DNA from: Anaerolineales bacterium
Lineage (GTDB): Bacteria; Chloroflexota; Anaerolineae; Anaerolineales; Villigracilaceae
Direction of reading: 5' to 3'
Length of the DNA stretch: 64,000 bases
Assembly: GCA_030583925.1 (NCBI GenBank)
Contig: CP129482.1
Location: 3,570,001-3,634,000, forward strand
Part shown: positions 1 through 6,712 of the stretch, piece after piece
Position numbering within the stretch: the stretch's first letter is position 1
Layout: every line of letters starts with the position of its first letter
Position numbers and translations under genes: made by a program
Notes under the pieces: generated by a model
Told to the model about the DNA's origin: nothing
What the model saw: the letters and a program-made list of their open reading frames with translations, nothing else
The model's database searches: none

Positions 1-1724
1 TTCTTGCCCTTCTTCTGTTTCTCAAGCAATTTCTTCTTGCGCGTGATGTCGCCGCCATAACATTTCGCCAGCACATCTTTGCGCGTTGCCTTCACGTTCG
101 CCCGCGAGATGATTCGTCCGCCTGCGGAGGCTTGCACCGCCACGTCGTACAACTGACGTGGAATCAACTCCTTCAATTTGGTGATGAGCCGTTGACCTTT
201 GTGGTACGCGTCCTTTTGATGGACGATGGTCGCCAGCGCGTCGAGCGGTTCGCCGTTGACGAGGATCTCCAGTTTCTGCAACTCGTCGGGGCGATATTCC
301 AAAAATTGATAATCGAGCGAGGCATAACCTTTCGTGCGCGATTTCAAATCGTCGAAGAAGTCAACGATAATTTCAGACAGCGGAATTTCAAAATCCAATT
401 GGACGCGATGAGGCGCGGGATACTCTTGCTTCTTGAAGATGCCGCGTCGTTTCGTGACAATATCCATGATCGGACCGTAATAATCGGTGGGCGTGATGAT
501 CTCGATCGTCATCCACGGCTCGCGCACTTCGACGATCTTCGATTCGTCGGGCAGTTCGGCGGGCGAATCAACGGGGATGGTCTCGTTGTCAATCAACAAC
601 ACTTGATATTCCACCGACGGCGCGGTGAACAGAACATCCAAATTGTATTCGCGTTCGATGCGTTCCTGAATGATCTCCATGTGGAACAAACCGAGAAAGC
701 CCGCGCGGAATCCGAACCCCAGCGCTTGTGATGTTTCAGGCTGATACGTCAATGAGGCGTCGTTGAGTTGCAATTTTTCGAGCGAGTCGCGCAATTCGGG
801 GTAGTCGTCCGCTTCGACGGGATAAATCCCCGCGAAGACCATCGGCTTCGGGGTGTGGTATCCGGGCAAAGGGTCTGAGGCAGGCTGAGCGGCGCGCGTG
901 ATCGTGTCTCCCACGCGGCACTCATGCACGGTTTTGAATCCCGTTGCGATGTAGCCCACTTCGCCCGAGCCGAGTCGCTCCGCAGGTTTCATGCTCGGCG
1001 CGAAGATTCCAATTTCAACGGGACGCATATCTTCGCGCGTCGAAAACATCCGCAACACGTCGGTAGATTTCAGCGAACCTTCAACGACACGGATGTATGC
1101 GATCACGCCTTTATACGCGTCGTAATGCGAATCGAAGACGAGCGCGCGCAACGGCGCGTCGTCCGCATCTTTTGGAGGGGGGACGCGGGTGACGATCGCC
1201 TCGAGGATTTGATCCACGTTGACGCCCTCTTTCGCCGAGACGCGCAACACCGCTTCAGGCGGGACCCCAAGCAGGCTGCCCACATCTTCAGCCACTTCGT
1301 CGGGACGCGCGGAGGGCAGGTCAATTTTGTTGATGACGGGGATGAGCGTGAGATCGGCGTCGAGCGCCTGATAGAGATTCGCCAGCGTCTGCGCTTCGAT
1401 GCCCTGCGTGGCGTCCACGACCAGCACCGCGCCTTCGCACGCCTTGAGCGCGCGGCTGACCTCGTAACCGAAGTCCACGTGACCGGGCGTGTCAATCAGA
1501 TTGATCTCGTATTTGAAATTATCTTTCGCCGTGTAATACATGCGGACAGCCGACGCCTTGATCGTGACGCCCTTTTCGCGCTCGATGTCCATGGTATCCA
1601 GCACCTGCTCGGTCATCTCGCGTTCCGAGATCGCGCCCGTCAGTTGCAACAGGCGGTCGGCAAGCGTGGATTTTCCATGATCCACATGGGCAATGATGCA
1701 GAAATTACGGATATGGTCGGTCAT
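1..1724 (-). CDS. lepA: Elongation factor 4 (LepA), 3' end beyond window
   Basis: Reverse-strand reading from the ATG at 1724 gives MTDHIRNFCIIAHVDHGKST, the LepA N-terminus with the P-loop (HVDHGKST). It continues with DTPGHVDF (G3) and NKIDLP (G4) and stays open to the left edge. LepA is a ribosome-associated translational GTPase of about 600 residues that acts on stalled or mispositioned ribosomes. About 574 codons are present, so only some 25 codons are missing. No Shine-Dalgarno is seen. A TATACT box lies 10 nt before the ATG, so the mRNA leader is probably very short. The large plus-strand frames over this region are antisense shadows. Confidence 0.96.
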   Translation of the reverse strand, partial: MTDHIRNFCIIAHVDHGKSTLADRLLQLTGAISEREMTEQVLDTMDIEREKGVTIKASAVRMYYTAKDNFKYEINLIDTPGHVDFGYEVSRALKACEGAVLVVDATQGIEAQTLANLYQALDADLTLIPVINKIDLPSARPDEVAEDVGSLLGVPPEAVLRVSAKEGVNVDQILEAIVTRVPPPKDADDAPLRALVFDSHYDAYKGVIAYIRVVEGSLKSTDVLRMFSTREDMRPVEIGIFAPSMKPAERLGSGEVGYIATGFKTVHECRVGDTITRAAQPASDPLPGYHTPKPMVFAGIYPVEADDYPELRDSLEKLQLNDASLTYQPETSQALGFGFRAGFLGLFHMEIIQERIEREYNLDVLFTAPSVEYQVLLIDNETIPVDSPAELPDESKIVEVREPWMTIEIITPTDYYGPIMDIVTKRRGIFKKQEYPAPHRVQLDFEIPLSEIIVDFFDDLKSRTKGYASLDYQFLEYRPDELQKLEILVNGEPLDALATIVHQKDAYHKGQRLITKLKELIPRQLYDVAVQASAGGRIISRANVKATRKDVLAKCYGGDITRKKKLLEKQKKGK

Positions 1725-1734
1725 AAGCGGGGGA

Positions 1735-1740
1735 AGTATA
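1735..1740 (-). promoter_or_regulatory. -10 box of lepA promoter
   Basis: On the minus strand this reads TATACT, 10 nt before the lepA ATG. Transcription would start about 4 nt before the ATG, leaving no room for a ribosome-binding site. No clear -35 box was recognised. Confidence 0.4.
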
Positions 1741-1752
1741 ACCGAATTAATT

Positions 1753-1852
1753 AGCCACAGAGACACGGAGAACGCTGAGAAAATTAAATATGTAGGTGCG
1801 CAGCGGAACGATCTCTCGTCAAAATCCTGAAAGGATTCGCTGTGCCTCTACG
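1753..1852. repeat. Dispersed repeat remnants between lepA and tlyA
   Basis: The left part (agccacagagacacggag) is a simple-sequence element that recurs near 55668. The right part has imperfect inverted arms (gtaggtgcgcagcg and cgctgtgcctctac) around a small aatcct/aggatt hairpin. It fills the gap between two leftward genes. Confidence 0.5.
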
Positions 1853-2711
1853 CGGTTACATTTTCGACCAATGGTTTTATATCAACATCCTCAGCGGATA
1901 AATCCATCCACGCCAGAAACTCGACGTTCCCCTTCGGTCCCACCAGCGGACTCTTCACCAGCCCGCGGATGCCGAAGCCTTCGTTTTGGGCGAAGGTCAA
2001 CACGTCGAGAAGCGCTTGACGGTGGATCTGCGGGTCACGGATGACGCCGTCGCCGCGCGAGACATCTTTTTTACCGGCTTCGAATTGGGGCTTTATCAAG
2101 GCAATTATTTCGCCGCTGCTTTTTTTTGAACCGCGAAGCCCGCCAAGTTCGCTAAGAATTAATTCTTTTTCTTTGCGTTCTTCGCGTGCTTGGCGGTAAG
2201 ACTCAGAACTGGCAATCCAGAGTTTCACAACCGGCAACAAAATTTTCAACGAAATAAAAGACGCATCTATCGTCACGAGGTCAACTTGCTCCGGCAACAA
2301 CTCAACATAGCGCGCGTTGGTTTTTTCCATCACAACCACGCGCGGATCGTTGCGGAGTTTCCAGTGCAGGATACCCTTGCCCACGTCAATCGCGTAGACT
2401 TTCGCCGCGCCGCGCTGGAGCAGGCAATCGGTGAATCCGCCGGTGGACGCGCCGACGTCCGCGCAGACGAAATCTTTCACATCGATCTTGAACGCTTCGA
2501 GCGCCGCGTCCAGTTTTTCGCCGCCGCGTGAGACGAAGCGCGGACCGGAATCAACCGTCAGTTTGGATTCGCTGTCCACGGGCGTGGCAGGCTTCCATGC
2601 GACCTGACCCGTCACGCGCACTTGTCCCGCCATGATGAGGGCTTGGGCTTTGGCGCGTGAGTCGGCAAGTCCGCGCTCGACGAGTAAAACATCCAAACGA
2701 ACTTTTGGCAT
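1848..2711 (-). CDS. tlyA: TlyA family rRNA 2'-O-methyltransferase / hemolysin A
   Basis: The 287-residue product has an N-terminal S4 RNA-binding domain (residues 1-60, with RLDVLLVERGLADSRAKAQ) and an FtsJ-like methyltransferase domain with the SAM motif DVGASTGGFTDC at about 85-96. Family members 2'-O-methylate 16S and 23S rRNA. Residues about 169-198 form an extra, highly charged segment exactly where a dispersed repeat lies in the DNA (2118-2207); the flanking family sequence (LPVVKLW and GEIIALIKPQFE) would normally be nearly contiguous. No Shine-Dalgarno is seen; a TATAAT box lies 6 nt before the ATG. Confidence 0.93.
   Translation of the reverse strand: MPKVRLDVLLVERGLADSRAKAQALIMAGQVRVTGQVAWKPATPVDSESKLTVDSGPRFVSRGGEKLDAALEAFKIDVKDFVCADVGASTGGFTDCLLQRGAAKVYAIDVGKGILHWKLRNDPRVVVMEKTNARYVELLPEQVDLVTIDASFISLKILLPVVKLWIASSESYRQAREERKEKELILSELGGLRGSKKSSGEIIALIKPQFEAGKKDVSRGDGVIRDPQIHRQALLDVLTFAQNEGFGIRGLVKSPLVGPKGNVEFLAWMDLSAEDVDIKPLVENVTA
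2118..2207. repeat. Palindromic repeat inserted in frame in tlyA
   Basis: The arms contain ccgcgaagcccgccaag and cttcgcgtgcttggcggt around an AT-rich core (agaattaattct). The length is divisible by three and has no stop in the tlyA frame, adding about 30 residues. Related cgcaaagaacgccaag-type sequence occurs at 25499 and 33617 between genes. Confidence 0.75.
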
Positions 2712-2717
2712 AACAGC

Positions 2718-2723
2718 ATTATA
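2718..2723 (-). promoter_or_regulatory. -10 box of tlyA, apparently leaderless
   Basis: TATAAT on the minus strand, separated by 6 nt (gctgtt) from the ATG at 2711, so the first transcribed base would be at or next to the A of the start codon. It lies back to back with the ubiA-type promoter. Confidence 0.5.
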
Positions 2724-2746
2724 CGCAATACGCAGTATCTTTCCTT

Positions 2747-2752
2747 TATAAT
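2747..2752 (+). promoter_or_regulatory. -10 box of prenyltransferase gene, apparently leaderless
   Basis: TATAAT followed by acccccATG, 6 nt before the start codon at 2759, with no Shine-Dalgarno. The -35 region is not canonical. Confidence 0.5.
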
Positions 2753-2758
2753 ACCCCC

Positions 2759-3628
2759 ATGCTCTCCGCCCTGCTCAAAACCATGCGCCTGCGCCAATGG
2801 ACAAAGAACGGCTTCGTGTTTTTCGCGCTGATCTTCGACAAGCAATTGTTTATGCGCGAACCGTTTCTGCGGACGCTCGCGGGATTCTTTTTGTTTTGTT
2901 TGATCTCCAGCGCGGTCTACCTCATCAACGACATCGCCGACGTGGAGGCGGACCGTCAACATCCCGAAAAAAAATATCGTCCCATCGCTTCGGGTAACTT
3001 GCCGATCGGCGTGGCGTGGGGCGCGGCAATTGTCCTGATTGTGATCGCGCTGTCGCTCGGTTATCTGCTCGCGCCGATGTTTGCTGTGTTTCTCGCCGCG
3101 TATCTCCTCATTAACATCCTTTACTCGCGCTGGATCAAGCACGTGCCGATTCTCGACGTGCTGATCGTCTCGTTTGGATTCGTCTTGCGCGTCGGCGCCG
3201 GCGTAGCCTTGATCACGGTCAAGCGTTTCTCGCCGTGGCTGTACGTCATCACCACGTTGTTCTCGTTGTATCTCGGCTTCGGCAAACGCCGCGCGGAAAT
3301 GAGTCTGCTTGAACAAGGCGCCGGCGCGCACCGCAAAGTGTTGGATGGCTACACCCTCCCGCTCCTCGACCAATTCATTACCATCGTTTCAGGCATGACC
3401 ATCGTCACGTATTCGCTGTACACATTCTTCGCCGAAAACCTGCCGGCAAATCACAGCATGATGCTGACGATTCCGTTCGTGGTCTATGGCATCTTCCGCT
3501 ATTTGCAATTGATTCAAACCGGTCACGCGGCCGGCGCGCCGGACGAGGTCGCGCTCAAAGACCGCCCATTGCAAATTACGGTCGCGCTGTGGATGCTGAC
3601 CGTGCTTGTAATCTTTTATTTTTCGTAG
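2759..3628 (+). CDS. UbiA-family prenyltransferase (decaprenyl-phosphate phosphoribosyltransferase-like)
   Basis: 289 residues, strongly hydrophobic with about eight membrane helices. It starts LLKTMRLRQWTKNGFVFFAL, typical of the branch of UbiA proteins that transfer 5-phosphoribose 1-diphosphate to polyprenyl phosphate. The Mg-diphosphate motif NDxxDxxxD is at residues 57-65 (NDIADVEAD). The mycobacterial relative makes the arabinose donor precursor for the cell wall; what sugar-lipid is made here is unknown. It is followed directly by mevalonate kinase, which fits a shared role in polyprenyl metabolism. The family is certain; the exact acceptor is inferred. Confidence 0.85.
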   Translation: MLSALLKTMRLRQWTKNGFVFFALIFDKQLFMREPFLRTLAGFFLFCLISSAVYLINDIADVEADRQHPEKKYRPIASGNLPIGVAWGAAIVLIVIALSLGYLLAPMFAVFLAAYLLINILYSRWIKHVPILDVLIVSFGFVLRVGAGVALITVKRFSPWLYVITTLFSLYLGFGKRRAEMSLLEQGAGAHRKVLDGYTLPLLDQFITIVSGMTIVTYSLYTFFAENLPANHSMMLTIPFVVYGIFRYLQLIQTGHAAGAPDEVALKDRPLQITVALWMLTVLVIFYFS

Positions 3629-3651
3629 GGCAAATTGGCAATTTGTCCGAC

Positions 3652-4650
3652 ATGACTACAGCCTCCGCGCCCGGCAAGACCATCCTATTCGGCGAACACG
3701 CTGTGGTGTACGGACGCCCTGCGCTGGCGATTCCGGTGACGCAAATCCACGCGGATGTGGAGATTCTCGCTTCAACCTCGACGGGGATTTGGATTCACGC
3801 CCCCGGCATTCACCTCCAAGCCGACCTCAACTCGCTCCCCTCCGACCATCCGATTGCCGCAGTCATCCACAATTTCTTATTCATCTCTCGTACCCCCCTC
3901 GCCCCTACGGGGCACTCCCCCCATTTTCTGCGAAAATGGGGGGAGATGGAGGGGGGTCGGGGTGAGGGAGGATTCCCGAACCTCCAAATCAACATCCATT
4001 CATCAATTCCCGTCGCCTCCGGTCTTGGCTCCGGCGCGGCGGTGACAGTCGCACTCGTGCGTGCAATGTCATCTCATTTGAATTATCCAATGACGGATGA
4101 AGAAATCAACGCCTTCGCGTACGATATCGAAAAACTCCATCACGGCACGCCCTCGGGAATCGACAATACTGTCGTCACCTATGCCAAGCCAGTGTATTTT
4201 GTGAAAGGTCAGCCCATTGAAATTTTCAAGGTCGGCGCGCCATTCACCATCGTCATCGGCGATACCGGCATTCCCGCGCCGACGAAGGAATCCGTGGCGG
4301 ATGTGAGGAAACTTTGGGAAGGGGATAAAGCAAAATGGGAGGGTGTGTTCGATCAAGTTGGTGAGATTGCAGAGGAAGCAAGAGAGAAGATTGAGGCTGG
4401 AGACTGGAGACTGCTTGGCGAATTGATGAATCAAAATCACGCGTGGTTGCAGGAGATGACCGTCTCTTCGCCAGAACTGGATCGTCTCGTCGAGGCGGCG
4501 CGGAAGGCTGGGGCGGTTGGGGCAAAACTAAGCGGCGGAGGACGCGGTGGGAACATGATCGCGCTCGTCCAGCCGGAAAACGCCGACGAGGTTTCATCCG
4601 CTTTGATCGCCGCCGGCGCGAAGAACACGATCGTCACACAGGTTACATGA
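3652..4650 (+). CDS. mvk: Mevalonate kinase (GHMP family)
   Basis: 332 residues. The start is placed at MTTASAPGKTILFGEHAVVY, the usual N-terminus of mevalonate kinase; an upstream in-frame ATG at 3589 would overlap the previous gene. The ATP-binding motif PVASGLGSGAA, the HHGTPSGIDN motif and the C-terminal KLSGGGRGG motif are all present. It phosphorylates mevalonate, indicating the mevalonate route to isoprenoids. Residues about 80-107 (RTPLAPTGHSPH...) are encoded by a dispersed GC-rich palindrome and are foreign to the family; the catalytic motifs flank it intact. The stop overlaps the next ATG (ATGA). Confidence 0.92.
   Translation: MTTASAPGKTILFGEHAVVYGRPALAIPVTQIHADVEILASTSTGIWIHAPGIHLQADLNSLPSDHPIAAVIHNFLFISRTPLAPTGHSPHFLRKWGEMEGGRGEGGFPNLQINIHSSIPVASGLGSGAAVTVALVRAMSSHLNYPMTDEEINAFAYDIEKLHHGTPSGIDNTVVTYAKPVYFVKGQPIEIFKVGAPFTIVIGDTGIPAPTKESVADVRKLWEGDKAKWEGVFDQVGEIAEEAREKIEAGDWRLLGELMNQNHAWLQEMTVSSPELDRLVEAARKAGAVGAKLSGGGRGGNMIALVQPENADEVSSALIAAGAKNTIVTQVT
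3891..3972. repeat. GC-rich palindromic repeat in frame in mvk
   Basis: Core inverted arms ccccccattttc and gaaaatgggggg, embedded in ccctcgcccc / ggggtgaggg flanks. The same family occurs at 15308, 17142 and 43798. It adds about 27 residues without breaking the frame. Confidence 0.8.
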
Positions 4651-5252
4651 AGTGGATCGCGCCGTCGCTGGCGTATCTGGCTGTCTATTTGGGGCTGTTT
4701 CATTTTCATAGCGCGTGGAGTGCGCTGCTCGGATTCCATGTTGCGATACTCGGCTCGTTGCTGATCGCGCGACCGAAGATTCCTGTCGCCGTTCTTTTCA
4801 CCAGTGCAAATTCAAAATGGATTCTGGTCAGCGTGTTGCTGGGCGCGTCCAGCGGCGCGGGCGTGTTCTTGTTTTGGAAATATTTTGGCATTGCAAACAA
4901 CCTGCCCGCGCAGTTGGAATCGCTTGGGCTCAACCGCGCGACGTGGCTGCCGTTCATCGTGTATTTCGCTTTGGTTAATCCGTTTGTCGAGGAATATTTT
5001 TGGCGCGGATATTTGGGAAACGCGTCAAGAGGCATTCGCTGGAACGATCTGCTATACGCGGGTTTTCACGCGTTGATTTTATACGGCAGGGTTCATCCGC
5101 TGGCGACCGTGGTTGCGGTTGTGATTCTGACCATTGCGGGTTGGTTCTGGCGTCAATTAAAGAGAAAAAATGGCGGTTTGCTCGCGCCGGTCCTCGGTCA
5201 CATGGCGGCAGATTTGACGATTCTGCTTGCGATCTGGGCGAAGACGGTTTGA
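4647..5252 (+). CDS. CPBP family intramembrane metalloprotease
   Basis: 201 residues when started at the ATG that overlaps the mvk stop. The frame is open further upstream, but that part is an arginine-rich shadow of mvk. It has several membrane helices and the CPBP (CAAX protease and bacteriocin-processing) motifs: EEYFWRGYLG (EExxxR), then GFHALILYG and a C-terminal HMAADLTILLAIW. Family members are membrane proteases or chaperone-like proteins. Its substrate here is unknown. It is translationally coupled to mvk. Confidence 0.85.
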   Translation: MKWIAPSLAYLAVYLGLFHFHSAWSALLGFHVAILGSLLIARPKIPVAVLFTSANSKWILVSVLLGASSGAGVFLFWKYFGIANNLPAQLESLGLNRATWLPFIVYFALVNPFVEEYFWRGYLGNASRGIRWNDLLYAGFHALILYGRVHPLATVVAVVILTIAGWFWRQLKRKNGGLLAPVLGHMAADLTILLAIWAKTV

Positions 5253-5294
5253 ATTTGCAAATAAATCTCTAACCCAAATCTCTGCGGTTCGAGT

Positions 5295-5300
5295 TACAAT
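5295..5300 (+). promoter_or_regulatory. Possible -10 box upstream of the methyltransferase leader
   Basis: TACAAT, 7 nt before the ATG at 5308. The same geometry is seen before other leaderless candidates in this window. No good -35 was recognised. Confidence 0.3.
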
Positions 5301-5340
5301 GCAATCCATGAACAGGAACTTTACCCGACCACCCTGTTAA
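5299..5340 (+). CDS. Candidate leader peptide (13 codons)
   Basis: A short open frame, ATG at 5299 with a second in-frame ATG at 5308, reads MQSMNRNFTRPPC and stops at 5340. It lies 205 bp upstream of an NpmA-like rRNA methyltransferase whose ribosome-binding site is inside a hairpin. Antibiotic-inducible rRNA methyltransferase genes (erm) use such leader peptides for translational attenuation. Here the role is an inference from position only; a chance ORF of this size is quite possible. Confidence 0.25.
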   Translation: MQSMNRNFTRPPC

Positions 5341-5498
5341 GTCGTCTCTGAAACGAGATGCAGTTTGTTAGAAGCCCGCTGGGCTGTTTTCGCGTATCCC
5401 CACACTCGTAAAAAACCTACACCCGACGATCTCGATGGCGCCTGACGAAGGCGCATTCTGGCGTTAATCGCGCCGCATCGTGCGCGTGGACCGCCTTG
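5341..5498 (+). promoter_or_regulatory. Structured untranslated leader of the methyltransferase gene
   Basis: About 160 nt with no credible gene and several short hairpins, for example agcccgctgggct (near 5372) and gcgcctgacgaaggcgc (near 5440). It does not match any riboswitch consensus I could recall. Confidence 0.35.
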
Positions 5499-5537
5499 CT
5501 CCATTCTGTCCCTTTTATCCCACACGACAGAATGGAG
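5499..5537 (+). promoter_or_regulatory. Hairpin sequestering the Shine-Dalgarno of the NpmA-like gene
   Basis: Perfect 12-bp inverted repeat: ctccattctgtc at 5499-5510 and gacagaatggag at 5526-5537, loop 15 nt. The 3' arm covers most of the ggagg ribosome-binding site (5534-5538) of the gene starting at 5545, so the folded form should block translation. There is no T-run after it, so it is not an ordinary terminator. Confidence 0.6.
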
Positions 5538-5544
5538 GTTCGTC

Positions 5545-6141
5545 ATGGAAACGATTCGGGGCAAAGTTTCCCGTGAAATAACTTTTGATGAATTAACCGA
5601 GCGGCTCGCGAAGTACAACGAAGTTTCGATTGATCTCGGCGCTGGCGATGGGCGTTTCGTCCTTCGCATGGCGGAACAACACAAGGATACATTCTTCATC
5701 GGCATTGATTCGTGCCGCGAGAATTTACGCGTCAACTCACGGACAAAACTGCCGAACGCGTTGTTCGTCATTGCCAGCGCGCAGGCATTGCCTTGTGAAT
5801 TGAACGGGGTGGCTTCGCACGTCAGCATCAACTTTCCGTGGGGGAGTTTGATCGAGAGTTTGTTGAACGACGACGCTTGCTTGTTGAATGGAATCTTGCG
5901 GGTGACGCGTCCGCGCGCGACGATGGAAATTCACCTCAACGCGGACGCGCTCGCAACAGCAGGCTGGGATCTGCACCGCGGCGCGGACCAAATCGAAGGC
6001 ACGCTAAACGCGGCGGGTTGGCAGACAGCCTCACGGTCCGATTTGGACGCGGACGCCTTACGTGCCATCCCAACCACGTGGGCGAAACGTCTCGCCTTTG
6101 GGCGCGACCCGCGCGCGGTTCGATTGTGTTTCCAAAAATAA
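5545..6141 (+). CDS. NpmA/KamB-like 16S rRNA (adenine-1408-N1) methyltransferase
   Basis: 198 residues. The SAM motif VSIDLGAGDGR is at 27-37, followed by TFFIGID at 49-55, FVIASAQALP near 74-83, NFPWGSL at 96-102 and WAKRLAFGR at 179-187. These match, in order and spacing, the aminoglycoside-resistance methyltransferases NpmA and KamB as I remember them, including the two tryptophans (W99, W179) that hold A1408 in NpmA. Such enzymes methylate N1 of A1408 in the decoding site and give pan-aminoglycoside resistance. The start ATG has ggagg 6 nt upstream, inside a hairpin. Family assignment is strong; activity and natural role are inferred. It is convergent with the CoA-binding gene. Confidence 0.8.
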   Translation: METIRGKVSREITFDELTERLAKYNEVSIDLGAGDGRFVLRMAEQHKDTFFIGIDSCRENLRVNSRTKLPNALFVIASAQALPCELNGVASHVSINFPWGSLIESLLNDDACLLNGILRVTRPRATMEIHLNADALATAGWDLHRGADQIEGTLNAAGWQTASRSDLDADALRAIPTTWAKRLAFGRDPRAVRLCFQK

Positions 6142-6145
6142 ATGT

Positions 6146-6172
6146 AGGGGCGACCCATTGGGTCGCCCCTAC
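6146..6172. repeat. Hairpin repeat between convergent genes
   Basis: gtaggggcgaccca and tgggtcgcccctac form a near-perfect stem with no spacer to speak of. It may also end transcription from both sides, although there is no T-run. Confidence 0.55.
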
Positions 6173-6178
6173 GCAAAA

Positions 6179-6601
6179 TCAAATATTAATCCGTCTCGGT
6201 CCGATCAACGCGCGATGCATCGCCCTCATACACGCGTCCATCACGACTTTCAACCCCGCCTCGCGCGCCTTTTGTGCGGCTTCTTCATTGACAATTCCTT
6301 CTTGCATCCACACGACTTTCGCGCCAATTTTGATCGCTTCATCCACAACGGGCGGAACATCCTCAGGCTTACGGAAGACCTGAACTATGTCAACAGAAAC
6401 GGGAACTGAGGACAGATCGGGATACGCCTTTTCGCCCATGATCTCTGTCGCTGTTGGGTTGACGGGAATGATTTTGTATCCCTGATCTTTCAAATATTGT
6501 ACGATGCTAAAACTTTCCTTTGCGGGGTTAGACGATAATCCAACGCTCGCCACTGTCTTCGCGGATAAAAGTATTTCTTTCATTTCTTTTTCGCTGTTCA
6601 T
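6179..6601 (-). CDS. CoA-binding domain protein (YccU-like)
   Basis: 140 residues from the ATG at 6601, which has aggaga 7 nt upstream. The frame opens earlier, but the extra N-terminus ([14 protein letters not shown]...) is only translated repeat. It is a Rossmann-type CoA-binding protein of the YccU group: TVASVGLSSNPAKESFSIV near the N-terminus, IIPVNPT, then VWMQEGIVNEEAAQKAREAGL and a conserved MDACMRAMHRAL end. The small stand-alone members resemble the N-terminal domain of succinyl-CoA ligase alpha; their physiological role is not settled. Confidence 0.85.
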   Translation of the reverse strand: MNSEKEMKEILLSAKTVASVGLSSNPAKESFSIVQYLKDQGYKIIPVNPTATEIMGEKAYPDLSSVPVSVDIVQVFRKPEDVPPVVDEAIKIGAKVVWMQEGIVNEEAAQKAREAGLKVVMDACMRAMHRALIGPRRINI

Positions 6602-6621
6602 GGTTTCTCCTTTTGTGGATA

Positions 6622-6712
6622 TGTCATTGCGAGGAGCGTTCGTTGCGACGAAGCAATCTCTCTTTTGACGAGGAGATTGCTTCGTCGCCCTTCGGGCTCC
6701 TCGCAACGACAT
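6622..6712. repeat. Dispersed palindrome, tgtcattgcgagg family
   Basis: Outer arms tgtcattgcgaggagc / gctcctcgcaacgaca and inner arms cgaagcaatctc / gagattgcttcg. Two further copies lie at 20063 and 51578. It separates the histidine kinase gene from the CoA-binding gene. Confidence 0.85.

Noticed and set aside
924..1754. 276-codon plus-strand open frame at the left edge
   Set aside because: The opposite strand is lepA with intact GTPase motifs.
5499..5537. Rho-independent terminator before the NpmA-like gene
   Set aside because: There is no T-run after the stem, and the 3' arm overlaps the ribosome-binding site of the following gene.
5341..5545. Mg-sensing (ykoK) or other known riboswitch in the methyltransferase leader
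   Set aside because: Compared by memory, the conserved core words are not there; only simple hairpins were found.
6622..6712. Insertion sequence ends
   Set aside because: The palindrome carries no transposase and recurs as a short complete unit at 20063 and 51578, so it is a small dispersed repeat.
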